Shown here: one piece after another, positions 18,148 to 27,729 of the stretch
Layout of the letters: each line of letters starts with the position of its first letter
Numbering within the stretch: position 1 is the first letter of the stretch
Assembly: GCA_965199165.1 (NCBI GenBank)
Contig: OZ240681.1
Span: forward strand, 4,402,001-4,466,000
DNA length: 64,000 nt
Origin: LMUY01 sp965199165
GTDB lineage: Bacteria; Pseudomonadota; Alphaproteobacteria; Acetobacterales; Acetobacteraceae
Reading direction: 5' to 3'
Position numbers and translations under genes: made by a program
The notes under the pieces: generated by a model
Database searches by the model: none
What the model was told of the DNA's origin: nothing
What the model saw: the letters and a program-made list of their open reading frames with translations, nothing else

Positions 18148-19779
18148 TCAGTATTTCAGGAACGGCAATCCCTGCTGCAGCGAGCCGCGGGATGGCAGGT
18201 CGGCGGTGCTGAAGCCGCCGCCCAGCGCCTGCACCAGTGCCACGCTGGCGACCAGGCGCTGCTCCTGCACCTGCAGCGCCGTTTGCTGGTTGCCGAGCAG
18301 CGCGGTCTGCTGGGTGATGACGTTGGTGTAGGGTTCCGTGCCGGCGCGGTAGGTGTTCAGCGCGATCTGCACCGAGCGCTGGGCCGAGCGCACCGCGTTC
18401 GCGGTCGCCGTCGCCTGCTGCTCCAGGATCCGCAGGGCGGACAGCTCGTCCTCCACCTGCTGGAATGCGGTCAGCACCGTCTGGCGGTAGCTGGCGACGC
18501 TGGCATCGTAGCTGGCACGGGCGACCGCGACCTCGGCATTGCGCAGGCCGCCCTCGAACAGCGTCTCCGTCGCGGAGGCGCCGAGCGACCAAACCCGGTT
18601 GCCCGCCTCGATCAGCGAGCCGAGCGGATTGCCCGAATAGCCGTAGAGCGCCGACAGGCTGATATCGGGGAAGAACGCCGCCACCTGCACGCCGATCAGG
18701 GCGTTCTGCTCCTGCATGGTGCGTTCGGCGGCGGCCACGTCGGGCCGGCGTTGCAGCAGCGTGGCCGGCACCACGCCCGGCGCCACCGGAGCGTCGGCGG
18801 CCAGCGTGCCGGGCTCGATGGTCAGCTCCGCCGGGGCGACGCCGGCAAGGACGGCGATGGCGTGCTCGTATTGCGTCCGCAGCACGCCGACGTTCACCAG
18901 CTCCGCTCGCGTGGTGTCGAGCTGGGTCTGCGCGGAGGCGACGTCGGACGGGTTGGCGGTGCCGGCATTGTACTGGTTCTGGGTGATGCGCAGCGCGTCC
19001 GCATAGGCGGCGACCGTGTCGGTCAACAGCTTGCCCAACGCGTCCTGGTAGCGCAGTTCGAAGTAGTCGCTGGCGAGCGTGGCCTGCGCGGCCAGCGTGG
19101 CGTTCGTGAGGTCAGCGGCGCTGACCTGGGCGGCGGCCACGTTGCTCTCGATCTGACGGCGGATGCGGCCCCACACGTCCAAATCCCAGTCGAACGTGCC
19201 TTCCAGCGTGTAGGTCGTGGTGGCCGGGCTGCCGCCACCCCCGGTCAAGCCCGTGGTGGTACCGGCGCCTGTCGTCAAACCACCCACGGAGCCGCCGCCG
19301 CGCTGGGCCCGGGTGACGCTGGCGGTGCCGCTGACGGTCGGGAACAGGGCGGAGCGGGCGACGTCGACGGTGGCCTGCGCCTCGCGATACTGCGCCTCGA
19401 ACTGCTTGACGTTCTGGTTGTTCACCGCGACCTGGCGCTCGAGCCGGTCGAGCAGCGGGTCGTGGTAGATGGACCACCAGTCGCCCTTCGGCGCGGTGTC
19501 CTGCGGCTGGGCGAGCGTCCAGCCGGGCGGCGCCTCCTTGAACGCCGCGGTGACCCCGGCGGCGTCCGGACGCCGGTAGTTCGGGCCGACCGTGCAGGCG
19601 GAGAGTGCGAGCAGCATACCGAACGACACGGATCGCCAACTTGCCCTCTCCCTCTGGGAGAGGGTCAGGGTGAGGCTGTGACGGAGCGTGACCGGCACGA
19701 CCCGCTTTGCGGCCCCACCCTCACCCCGGCCCTCTCCCAGAGGGAACGGGAGCGTCTTCATGGATAGGAACTGCCTCAT
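18148..19779 (-). CDS. NodT-family outer-membrane efflux lipoprotein with repeat-derived N-terminal insert
   Basis: 543 residues from ATG 19779, which overlaps the pump gene's stop (ATGA); ATG 19761 is the alternative. The core is a standard TolC-like outer-membrane factor: CTVGPNYRRPDA after the lipobox LSAC, LFPTVSGTASVTRAQ, and the double OEP repeat ending in a short tail. The signal peptide (SVSFGMLLALSAC) is pushed about 50 residues from the start codon. The intervening residues (LPFPLGEGRGEGG and LTLTLSQRERA) are encoded by two inverted copies of the CCCTCTCCC repeat. Last gene of the efflux operon. It should form the outer-membrane duct for the MdtABC-like pump. Confidence 0.92.
   Translation of the reverse strand: MRQFLSMKTLPFPLGEGRGEGGAAKRVVPVTLRHSLTLTLSQRERASWRSVSFGMLLALSACTVGPNYRRPDAAGVTAAFKEAPPGWTLAQPQDTAPKGDWWSIYHDPLLDRLERQVAVNNQNVKQFEAQYREAQATVDVARSALFPTVSGTASVTRAQRGGGSVGGLTTGAGTTTGLTGGGGSPATTTYTLEGTFDWDLDVWGRIRRQIESNVAAAQVSAADLTNATLAAQATLASDYFELRYQDALGKLLTDTVAAYADALRITQNQYNAGTANPSDVASAQTQLDTTRAELVNVGVLRTQYEHAIAVLAGVAPAELTIEPGTLAADAPVAPGVVPATLLQRRPDVAAAERTMQEQNALIGVQVAAFFPDISLSALYGYSGNPLGSLIEAGNRVWSLGASATETLFEGGLRNAEVAVARASYDASVASYRQTVLTAFQQVEDELSALRILEQQATATANAVRSAQRSVQIALNTYRAGTEPYTNVITQQTALLGNQQTALQVQEQRLVASVALVQALGGGFSTADLPSRGSLQQGLPFLKY
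19644..19750. repeat. Two inverted copies of the CCCTCTCCC palindromic repeat inside the nodT-type gene
   Basis: Copy one: CCCTCTCC-CTCT-GGGAGAGGG (19644-19664) followed by TCAGGGTGAGG. Copy two, inverted: CCACCCTCACCCC then CCCTCTCCCAGAGGGAACGGG (19715-19750). The same hairpin plus GGGTGAGG tail occurs near tlyA, in the second polyene dehydratase gene and, partly, at 28333-28355. Both copies are read in frame in the N-terminal region of the lipoprotein. Confidence 0.8.
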
Positions 19780-22700
19780 TCGGCGGCGCCCAAGGCGGGG
19801 GCCGGACGGCGGCGGAAGCGGAGGCGGTCCATCAGCATGTAGACGGACGGCGTCGTGTAGAGCGTCAGCACCTGGCTGACGATCAGCCCGCCGACGATGG
19901 AGATGCCCAGCGGCTGGCGCAGCTCGGCGCCGTCCCCGAAGGCGAACGCCAGCGGCAGCGCGCCGAGCAGGGCGGCGGCCGTGGTCATGGTGATGGGCCG
20001 GAACCGCATCAGGCACGCCTGGAAGATCGCCTCTTGGCTGGACAGGCCGTCGGTCCGCTCCGCATGCAGGGCGAAGTCGATCATCAGGATGGCATTCTTC
20101 TTCACGATCCCGATCAGCAGGATCACGCCGATCACCGCGATCAGCGAGAACTCCGTGTTCAGGAGCAGCAGCGCCAGCACCGCGCCGATCCCGGCTGATG
20201 GCAGAGTGGACAGGATGGTGATGGGATGCACGAAGCTCTCGTACAGCACGCCCAGCACGATGTAGACGGCCAGCAGGGCGGCGCCGACCAGTACCTCCTC
20301 GCTGTCCAGGGATTGCTGGAACACCTGCGCGGTGCCGGCAAAACCGCCGACGATGTCGGCCGGCATGTGCAGCGCGGCCACCGCCTTGTCGATCGCGGCC
20401 GAGGCGTCGGACAGCGACTTGCCCGGCGCCAGGTTGAACGAGATCGTCGCGGCGACGAACTGGCTCTGGTGGTTCACCGACAAGGCGGTGTGGCCGCCGG
20501 CGTAATGCGCCACGGCGCTGAGCGGCACCATCGTCTCCATCCCGGTGCTGACGGCGGCGCCCGACGACGCGCTGCTGCTCCCGCTGGCGGCCAGGGCGTT
20601 CTGCGCCGCGTTGCGCTGCGAGTTGTTGATCCCGTTCGCCGGGGCGGCCGCAGTCGTCCCGGCCGTGACGGTGCCGGACGGCGCGTTGGTGGTGGCCGTC
20701 CCGGTCGGCGTCCCGGCCGACGTGCTGACCCAGATCTGGTTGAGGATCGCCGGGTCCTGCGTGTAGCGCGGCGCCACCTCCATCACGACGTGATACTGGT
20801 TCAGCGCGTTGTAGATGGTCGACACCGAGCGCTGGCCGAACGCGTCATACAGCGTGTTGTCAATCTGGTTCACCGCGATGCCCAGGCGCGAGGCGGTCGA
20901 GCGGTCGATCTGCACCAGGGTCTGCAAGCCGGCTTCCTGCTGGTCGGAGTTCACGTCCGTCATCGACGGGTCGCGCTGCAACGCCGCCAGCAGCTTGGGC
21001 GCCCACTCGTACACCTCCGCCGTGTTGTCGGCCTGCAGCGTGTACTGGTACGCCGCGTTGGTCTGCCGGCCGCCGACGCGGATGTCCTGCGCCGGCACCA
21101 GGATCAGCCGGCCACCCGGCACGCGCGACAGCTCCCGCCGGAGCCGGGTGGTGACCACGTCCAGGCCGTCGCGCTCGGATTTCGGCTTCAGCGCCACATA
21201 GACGCTGCCGGTGTTGGTCTGCGACGCCCCGCCCCCGCCACCCGCGCCGGTGGAGCCGACGACGTTCAGCACCGCCGGGTCGTGCTGCACGATGGCGATC
21301 ATCTGCGTGAGCTTCTGGCTCATGGACTGGAAGGAGATGCTCTGGTCCGCCTGCAGGTTGCCGATCATCCGCCCGGTGTCCTCCGTCGGGAAGAACCCCT
21401 TCGGGATGACGACCAGCAAGGCCACGTTCAACGCCACGGTCCCGAGCAGGACTAGCAGCACCAGCCAATTGTGGCGCAGCGTCCAGGTGAGCGTGCGGCC
21501 GTAGAATGCCTGCGCCCGTTCGCCGAAGCTGCGCCGCCGCGTCGGATAGTCTGCCGGGGGCGCCTTCGGCTTGAGGAACAGCGCGCACAGCATGGGCGTG
21601 GTGGTGAGAGAGATCACCAGCGAGACGAGGATCGCCAGCGACAGGGTCATGGCGAACTCGCGGAACAGCCGGCCGACGATGCCGCCCATCAGCAGGATCG
21701 GCAGGAACACCGCGATCAGCGACAGGGTGATGGAGACGATGGTGAACCCCACCTCCTGCGCGCCGCGCAGCGCGGCCTGCCGGCGGGGCATCCCGTCCTC
21801 CATGTGGCGGGAGATGTTCTCCAGCACCACGATCGCGTCGTCGACCACGAAGCCGGTGGAGATGGTCAGCGCCATCAGCGACAGGTTGTCCAGGCTGTAG
21901 CCGAGCAGGTACATCGCGCCGAACGTGCCGATGACGGAGACGGGAACGGCGACGATCGGGATGACCGTGGCGGAGAGGTTGCGCAGGAACAGCCACACGA
22001 CCAGCGTGACCAGCGCCACCGACAGCAGGAGGGTGACCTCCGTGTCGCGCAGCGAGGCGCGGATGCTGAGCGTGCTGTCGGAGGCGAATTGCAGGTCGAT
22101 GTCGTGCGGCAGCGCGGCCTGCAGCGTCGGCACGGACGCCTTGATGGCGTCGACGGTCTGGATGACGTTGGCGCCGGGCTGCTTGAACACGATCACCAGC
22201 ACGGCGGGCTTGCCGTTGGCCAGGCCGAGGTTGCGCAGGTCCTGCACGCCGTCCTCGACGCTGGCCACGTCCGTCAGGTGGACGGCGGCGCCGTTGCGGT
22301 AGGCGATGACCAGCGGCCGGTAGTCCGCGGCGTGGCTCGCCTGGTCGTTGGTGTAGACCTGCAGCCGCTGCCCACCGAGCTCGACGATGCCCTTGGGGCT
22401 GTTGGCATTGGCGGAGGCGAGCGTCGCCCGCACGTCCTCCAGCCCGATGCCGTATTTGAACAGCGCCTGTGGCTGCAGCTCCACCCGCACCGCCGGCAGC
22501 GCCGAACCGCCCAAGAGCACCTGGCCCACACCGGACAGCTGCGACAGCTGCTGCTGCAACACCGTGCTGGCGGCGTCGTAGATCTGCCCGCGGGTCAGCG
22601 TCGAGGAGGTCAACGAGATGATCAGCACCGGCGCGTCCGCCGGGTTGACCTTGCGGTAGGTCGGGTTGGACAGCAGGTTGGTCGGCAGGTCCGCCCGCGC

Positions 22701-23042
22701 CGCGTTGATCGCGGCCTGCACGTCGCGCGCGGCCCCGTTGATGTCGCGGTCCAGCCCGAACTGCATGGTGATGCGGGCCTGCCCCACCTGGCTCTGCGAC
22801 GTCATCTCCGTCACGTCGGCGATCTGGCCCAGATGGCGCTCCAGCGGCCCGGCCAGGCTGGTCGCCACCGTCTCCGGATCGGCGCCGGGCAGCTGGGCGG
22901 AGATCGAGATGGTCGGGAAATCGACCTCTGGCAGGGAGGCCACCGGCAGCTGGAAGAAGGCGAGCAGGCCGGCGGCCAGGATCGCCAGCGTCAGCAGCGT
23001 GGTGGCGATCGGCCGGTTGATGAACGGGGCGGAGATGTTCAT
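19776..23042 (-). CDS. mdtC: RND multidrug efflux permease, MdtC-like
   Basis: 1088 residues, typical for an HAE-RND permease with 12 helices and two large periplasmic loops. The N-terminus FINRPIATTLLTLAILAAGLLAFFQLPV and VDFPTISISAQLPGADPETV are MdtC-type. Helix 4 carries the proton-relay pair in VVDDAIVVLENI. A Ser/Ala/Gly/Thr-rich insert (about residues 730-800) lies in the second porter loop. Its ATG overlaps the stop of the mdtB-like gene, and its own stop overlaps the lipoprotein start. Two different RND subunits in one operon imply an MdtB2C-type heterotrimer; MdtC rather than MdtB is by sequence resemblance and order. Confidence 0.92.
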   Translation of the reverse strand: MNISAPFINRPIATTLLTLAILAAGLLAFFQLPVASLPEVDFPTISISAQLPGADPETVATSLAGPLERHLGQIADVTEMTSQSQVGQARITMQFGLDRDINGAARDVQAAINAARADLPTNLLSNPTYRKVNPADAPVLIISLTSSTLTRGQIYDAASTVLQQQLSQLSGVGQVLLGGSALPAVRVELQPQALFKYGIGLEDVRATLASANANSPKGIVELGGQRLQVYTNDQASHAADYRPLVIAYRNGAAVHLTDVASVEDGVQDLRNLGLANGKPAVLVIVFKQPGANVIQTVDAIKASVPTLQAALPHDIDLQFASDSTLSIRASLRDTEVTLLLSVALVTLVVWLFLRNLSATVIPIVAVPVSVIGTFGAMYLLGYSLDNLSLMALTISTGFVVDDAIVVLENISRHMEDGMPRRQAALRGAQEVGFTIVSITLSLIAVFLPILLMGGIVGRLFREFAMTLSLAILVSLVISLTTTPMLCALFLKPKAPPADYPTRRRSFGERAQAFYGRTLTWTLRHNWLVLLVLLGTVALNVALLVVIPKGFFPTEDTGRMIGNLQADQSISFQSMSQKLTQMIAIVQHDPAVLNVVGSTGAGGGGGASQTNTGSVYVALKPKSERDGLDVVTTRLRRELSRVPGGRLILVPAQDIRVGGRQTNAAYQYTLQADNTAEVYEWAPKLLAALQRDPSMTDVNSDQQEAGLQTLVQIDRSTASRLGIAVNQIDNTLYDAFGQRSVSTIYNALNQYHVVMEVAPRYTQDPAILNQIWVSTSAGTPTGTATTNAPSGTVTAGTTAAAPANGINNSQRNAAQNALAASGSSSASSGAAVSTGMETMVPLSAVAHYAGGHTALSVNHQSQFVAATISFNLAPGKSLSDASAAIDKAVAALHMPADIVGGFAGTAQVFQQSLDSEEVLVGAALLAVYIVLGVLYESFVHPITILSTLPSAGIGAVLALLLLNTEFSLIAVIGVILLIGIVKKNAILMIDFALHAERTDGLSSQEAIFQACLMRFRPITMTTAAALLGALPLAFAFGDGAELRQPLGISIVGGLIVSQVLTLYTTPSVYMLMDRLRFRRRPAPALGAAE

Positions 23043-26000
23043 TCGGCGGGGGCCGCGTCGCCCGCATCCAGGTTCGGCCGCCGCCCGGTCAGCCGCACGG
23101 CCAGGCGGTCGAACGCCAGGTAGATCACCGGCGTGGTGAACAGCGTCAGCACCTGGCTGACCAGCAGGCCGCCGACGATGGCGATGCCCAAGGGCCGGCG
23201 CAGCTCCGAGCCCGAGCCCGTGCCCAGCATCAGCGGCAGCGCACCCAGCAGGGCCGCCATGGTGGTCATCAGGATCGGGCGGAAGCGTAGCAGGCAGGCC
23301 TGGTAGATCGCCTCGCGCGGCGGCTTGCCCTCCTCCCGTTCGGCCGACAGGGCGAAGTCGATCATCATGATCGCGTTCTTCTTCACGATGCCGATCAGCA
23401 GGATGATGCCGATGATCCCGATGATGTCGAGGTCGTGCCCGGTCAGGTCCAGCGCCAGCAGCGCACCGACGCCGGCCGAGGGCAGCGTCGACAGGATGGT
23501 CAGCGGATGGATGAAGCTCTCGTACAGCACGCCCAGCACGACGTAGACCGCGACCAGCGCCGCCAGCACCAGCAACAGCTCGTTGGACAAGGAGGACTCG
23601 AACGCCGACAGCGCGCCCTGGTCGGCGGTGGTGAAGCTGTCGGGCAGGCCGATATCCTTCTCCGCCTGCGCGATGTCGGCGACCGCGGTGTCCAGCGAGA
23701 AGCCGGGTGCCAGGTTGAACGAGACGGAGACGGCCGGGAACTGGCCCAGATGCTCCACCTGCAACACGCTGCTGCGGGTCGAGACGTGCACCATGGCGGC
23801 CAGCGGCACCTGGCCGGACGTGGCGGTGGCGGATGGCAGGTAGATCGCCGCCAGCGCGCTCTGCAGGCTCGCCGCATCCGTCACGCTGGCCTGGAGGATG
23901 ACGCGGTATTGGTTCGACTGGGTGTAGAGCGTGGAGATGATGCGCTGCCCGAAGGCGTCGTACAGCGCGTTGTCGATGGTCGAGGGCGTGATGCCGAACC
24001 GCGCGGCGGTCGGCCGGTCCACCACGATGTCCAGCGCCCGGCCGCTGGTGTTCATGTCGCTCGTCACCGCGGAGAACGACGCGTTCTGCTCCAGCCGGTC
24101 CAGCAGCTTCGGCACCCAGGCCGTGAACAGCGCGGCGTCCGGGTTCTCCAGGAAGAAATGGTATTGGCCGCGGCTGACGGTGGAGTCGACGGTGAGGTCC
24201 TGCACCGGCTGCATCGACAGCCCAATGCCCGGCACCGCGCGCACGCTGTCCCGCAGTCGCGCGATCACGCCCGTTACGTCCAGGTCGCGCTCGTCCTTCG
24301 GCTTGAGGTTGATCTGGAATCGCCCGGCGTTCAGCGTCGTGTTGCTGCCGTCCACGCCGATGAACGAGGACACGCTCTCGACCGCCGGATCCCGCAGGAT
24401 CACGTCAGCCAGCGCCTGCTGGTGCTCCGCCATGGCGGAGAACGAGACATCCTGCGCGCCTTCGGAGATGCCTTGGATGGCGCTGGTGTCCTGCACCGGG
24501 AAGAACCCCTTGGGGATCACCACGTAGAGCGCAACGGTGGCTGCCAGCGTCAGCGCCGCCACCAGCAGCGTCAGCGCCTGGTGGTCCAGCACCCAGCCGA
24601 GCCAGCGCCCGTATCCGGCGACGATGCGGTCGAAGCCGCGCTCGGCCGCCAGGTCGAGCCGGTTGCGCCGGTCCGCCGGGCGGTGCTTGACCAGCAGCGC
24701 GCACAGCATCGGCACCAGGGTCAGCGACACGACGGCGGACAGCACGATGGTGACGGACAGCGTCACCGCGAACTCGTTGAACAGCCGGCCCACCACGTCG
24801 CCCATGAACAGCAGCGGGATCAGCACCGCGATCAGCGACACGGTGAGCGAGATGATGGTGAACCCGATCTCCTCGGAGCCGAGCAGCGCCGCCTCCAGCG
24901 GCCCCATGCCCTCCTCCACGTGGCGGGCGATGTTCTCGATCATGACGATGGCGTCGTCGACGACGAAGCCGGTGGAGATGGTCAGCGCCATCAGCGAGAG
25001 GTTGTCCAGGCTGAACCCCAGCAGGTACATCGCGGCGAGCGTGCCCACGAGCGACAGCGGCACCGACAGCGACGGGATCAGCGTCGCGGGTAGGTTGCGC
25101 AGGAACAGGAAGATCACCAGCACGACGAGGACCACCGCGAGGCCGAGCTCGAACTCCACGTCGCTGACGGAGGCGCGGATGGTCGTGGTGCGGTCGCTGA
25201 GCACCGTCACGTCGACGGCGGCCGGCATGGTCGCCTGCAGCTTGGGCAGGAGGGCGCGGATGTTGTTGACCACGGCGATGACGTTGGAGCCGGGCTGGCG
25301 CTGCACGTTCAGGATCACAGCCGGCGTCCGGTTCGCCCAGGCCGCGAGCTGGTCGTTCTCCGCGCCGTCCACCACCGTCGCGATGTCGCGCAGGTGGACC
25401 GGGCGGCCGCTCTTGTACGCGATGATCAGGTCGCGGTATTGGTCGGCGCTGGTCAGCTGGTCGTTGTCGTTGATCGTCGTGCTCTGCGCCGGCCCGTCGA
25501 AGCTGCCCTTCGGCGTGTCGGTGTTCTGCGTGCCGACGATGGTGCGGATGTCGTCGATCGCCAGGCCGTAGGCCGACAGCGCGCGCGGGTTGATGACCAC
25601 GCGCACGGCCGGCCGGTTGCCGCCGCTGATCGAGACGAGGCCGACACCCGGTTGCTGGCTGATCTTCTGGGCGAAGCGGACGTCGGCCAGGTCCTCGATC
25701 TGCGTCAGCTTCATCGTCCTGCTGGTGAGCGCCAGGGTCAGGATCGGCGTGTCGGCCGGGTTGACCTTGTTGTAGATCGGCGGCGCGGGCAGGTCCGACG
25801 GCAGCAGGTTGGTCGCGGCGTTGATGGCGGCCTGCACCTCCTGCTCGGCCACGTCGAGGCTGAGGCTGAGGGTGAACTGCAGCGTGATCACCGAGGCGCC
25901 GCCCGAGGACACGGACGACATCTGCCCGAGCCCCGGCATCTCGCCGAACTGGCGCTCCAGCGGCGCGGTCACGGCGGTGGTCATCACCTCCGGACTGGCG

Positions 26001-26158
26001 CCGGGATAGAAGGTCTGCACCTGGATGGTCGGGTAGTCGACCTCCGGCAGGGCGGAGATCGGCAGGAACCGGTAGGCGATGATGCCGACCATCAGGATCG
26101 CCGCCATCAGCAGCGTGGTCCCGACCGGGCGGAGGATGAACGGCCGGGATGGGCTCAT
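23039..26158 (-). CDS. mdtB: RND multidrug efflux permease, MdtB-like
   Basis: 1039 residues with the full HAE-RND layout. MSPSRPFILRPVGTTLLMAAI and LPEVDYPTIQVQTFYPGASPEV are MdtB-type starts; the helix 4 motif VVDDAIVMIENIARHVEEG carries the conserved DD pair. It starts at ATG 26158 overlapping the end of the adaptor gene by 4 bases and ends overlapping mdtC by 4 bases. It works with MdtC and the adaptor to expel amphiphilic compounds such as bile-salt-like molecules or drugs; the actual substrate here is unknown. Confidence 0.93.
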   Translation of the reverse strand: MSPSRPFILRPVGTTLLMAAILMVGIIAYRFLPISALPEVDYPTIQVQTFYPGASPEVMTTAVTAPLERQFGEMPGLGQMSSVSSGGASVITLQFTLSLSLDVAEQEVQAAINAATNLLPSDLPAPPIYNKVNPADTPILTLALTSRTMKLTQIEDLADVRFAQKISQQPGVGLVSISGGNRPAVRVVINPRALSAYGLAIDDIRTIVGTQNTDTPKGSFDGPAQSTTINDNDQLTSADQYRDLIIAYKSGRPVHLRDIATVVDGAENDQLAAWANRTPAVILNVQRQPGSNVIAVVNNIRALLPKLQATMPAAVDVTVLSDRTTTIRASVSDVEFELGLAVVLVVLVIFLFLRNLPATLIPSLSVPLSLVGTLAAMYLLGFSLDNLSLMALTISTGFVVDDAIVMIENIARHVEEGMGPLEAALLGSEEIGFTIISLTVSLIAVLIPLLFMGDVVGRLFNEFAVTLSVTIVLSAVVSLTLVPMLCALLVKHRPADRRNRLDLAAERGFDRIVAGYGRWLGWVLDHQALTLLVAALTLAATVALYVVIPKGFFPVQDTSAIQGISEGAQDVSFSAMAEHQQALADVILRDPAVESVSSFIGVDGSNTTLNAGRFQINLKPKDERDLDVTGVIARLRDSVRAVPGIGLSMQPVQDLTVDSTVSRGQYHFFLENPDAALFTAWVPKLLDRLEQNASFSAVTSDMNTSGRALDIVVDRPTAARFGITPSTIDNALYDAFGQRIISTLYTQSNQYRVILQASVTDAASLQSALAAIYLPSATATSGQVPLAAMVHVSTRSSVLQVEHLGQFPAVSVSFNLAPGFSLDTAVADIAQAEKDIGLPDSFTTADQGALSAFESSLSNELLLVLAALVAVYVVLGVLYESFIHPLTILSTLPSAGVGALLALDLTGHDLDIIGIIGIILLIGIVKKNAIMMIDFALSAEREEGKPPREAIYQACLLRFRPILMTTMAALLGALPLMLGTGSGSELRRPLGIAIVGGLLVSQVLTLFTTPVIYLAFDRLAVRLTGRRPNLDAGDAAPAE

Positions 26159-27405
26159 CCGCCCGCCGGGGTGCGGGCGCGGCGTGCAGGCGCCTCGGGC
26201 GGGGCAGCCTGGCCCGGCGGTGGCGCCACGGTGATGCGCGCGCCGTCACGCAGGCGGTCCAGGCCGTCGACCACCACCTTGTCGCCGGCCTTCAGCCCGT
26301 CGGTGACCTGCACGTTGCCGCCGTCGGTGACGCCGGTCTTGACCACCTGGATGCCGACCGTGTTGTCCGGCTTCACCAGGTAGACGAAGGTGCCGGGCGC
26401 GCCCTGCTGCACGGCGGCCTGGGGCGCCACGACGACGCCCTTCAGCGTCTGCACCAGCAGGTGCGCGTTGACGAATTGCTGCGGGAACAGCCTGTTGTCC
26501 GTGTTCGGGAACATGGCCCGCAGCTTGACCGTGCCGGTCGTGGTGTCGATCTGGTTGTCCGTCGTGGCCAGCGTGCCGGTGGCGACCAGCGTCGTGTCCG
26601 TGCGGTCATAGGCGGTCACGGGCAACGGGCCGTCCGCCATATGCGCCTGCACCTGCGCCACGTCGTCCTCGGGCAGGGTGAACAGCACCGACATGGGCTG
26701 CAGCTGCGTGATCACGAACAGCCCGGCATCGCTGGTCTGCACGTAGTTGCCCTCGTCGACCAGGCGGATGCCGACGCGCCCATCCACCGGCGAGACGATG
26801 TGGCAGTAGACGAGGTTGAGGTTGGCGCTGTCGACCAGCCCCTTGTCGGTCGCGACCGTGCCCTCGTACTGCTTGATGAGGAACACCTGGTCGTCGGCCT
26901 GCTGGCGCGAGATGCTGTCCTGCCGGTTCAGCGTCTGGAACCGGGCATTGTCCGCACGCGCCTGGTTCAGCAGCCCGGTGTCGTGTGCCAGCGTCCCCTG
27001 CGCCTGCTCCAGCGCCACCTGGTAGGGCCGCGGGTCGATCTGCGCCATGAAGTCGCCCTTGTGCACCAGCTGGCCCTCGGTGAAGGCGATCTGCTGCAGC
27101 TGGCCGTTGATCTGCGTCTTGACCGTGACCGTGGCAAGCGGTGTCACCGCACCCAGCCCGGTGAGCGTCACGTTGAGGTCGCCGGTGGCGATGGTGGCGA
27201 TGCCCACGGATTGCGGGGCCGCGCCCGCACGGCCGGCGCGCTGCCCCTGCCTCGCCCCCAGGAAGCGCCACGCCACCAAACCCAGCAGCACCAACACGAC
27301 TACCGTCACGAGCGGTGCCAACCACCGTCGCCGGCGCGAAGGCGGCCTGGCCGGGCGAGTGTCGACCTTGCCCGGCGCCGGCCGCACGTCGAGCTGTTCG
27401 ATCAT
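26155..27405 (-). CDS. mdtA: RND efflux membrane-fusion (adaptor) protein, MdtA-like
   Basis: 416 residues from ATG 27405 (GGAG about 10 bases upstream); GTG 27450 would add 15 residues. A proline/arginine-rich cytoplasmic leader precedes one transmembrane helix (WLAPLVTVVVLVLLGLVAW). Then come the lipoyl half-motif (TVTVKTQINGQL), a coiled-coil hairpin, SPVDGRVGIRLVDEGNYV, and beta-barrel domains, ending in a Pro/Ala/Arg tail. It bridges the RND permeases to the NodT-type outer-membrane protein. First gene of the operon; a 324-bp gap lies upstream. Confidence 0.93.
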   Translation of the reverse strand: MIEQLDVRPAPGKVDTRPARPPSRRRRWLAPLVTVVVLVLLGLVAWRFLGARQGQRAGRAGAAPQSVGIATIATGDLNVTLTGLGAVTPLATVTVKTQINGQLQQIAFTEGQLVHKGDFMAQIDPRPYQVALEQAQGTLAHDTGLLNQARADNARFQTLNRQDSISRQQADDQVFLIKQYEGTVATDKGLVDSANLNLVYCHIVSPVDGRVGIRLVDEGNYVQTSDAGLFVITQLQPMSVLFTLPEDDVAQVQAHMADGPLPVTAYDRTDTTLVATGTLATTDNQIDTTTGTVKLRAMFPNTDNRLFPQQFVNAHLLVQTLKGVVVAPQAAVQQGAPGTFVYLVKPDNTVGIQVVKTGVTDGGNVQVTDGLKAGDKVVVDGLDRLRDGARITVAPPPGQAAPPEAPARRARTPAGG

Positions 27406-27729
27406 CGCATGAAGGCTCCGCCGCCAGGATCCGATCGGCCCCGCCTGCACCTGCTACCGCCGCCGCGATCCGTCAAACCCCGCGTTATCGTTCGCAGCAC
27501 CAGGATACCCTTTGTCACAGTCCGGCCAGGCCTGGCAGGTCGTCCAGCCATAACCGCGCGCATCGCGATGCGCTACGCCCGAACCATGGCAGCATCGTGA
27601 TCGGGCTGTCTCAAAAACCCTCCTGGGCTTTAACAGGATGGCAGTGGATCGGGCTTACACTCCACGGACAAGCAAGGCCGACCGCGCACGCTGCGCGCCG
27701 CGTGGTCGCCTCCGTCCGGGAGATCTGTA
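27406..27729. other. 324-bp region upstream of the RND operon, with a perfect 16-bp palindrome
   Basis: No convincing gene is seen between mdtA (minus) and the next plus-strand gene. The perfect palindrome GCGCATCGCGATGCGC at 27558-27573 is a possible operator. A TTGACG sequence on the minus strand (about 27462-27467) could be a -35 element for the efflux operon, but no good -10 follows at the right distance. GGGCTGTCTCAAAAACC near 27602 resembles some insertion-sequence ends, but no partner end is present. Confidence 0.4.

Noticed and set aside
19780..20016. N-terminal extension of the NodT-like protein into the mdtC-like gene
   Set aside because: The upstream frame overlaps the pump gene in a low-quality Arg/Pro-rich translation; ATG 19779 with ATGA coupling is the natural start.
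27600..27620. Insertion-sequence end (GGGCTGTCTCAAAAACC)
   Set aside because: No matching inverted end, no target duplication and no transposase remnant within the gap.
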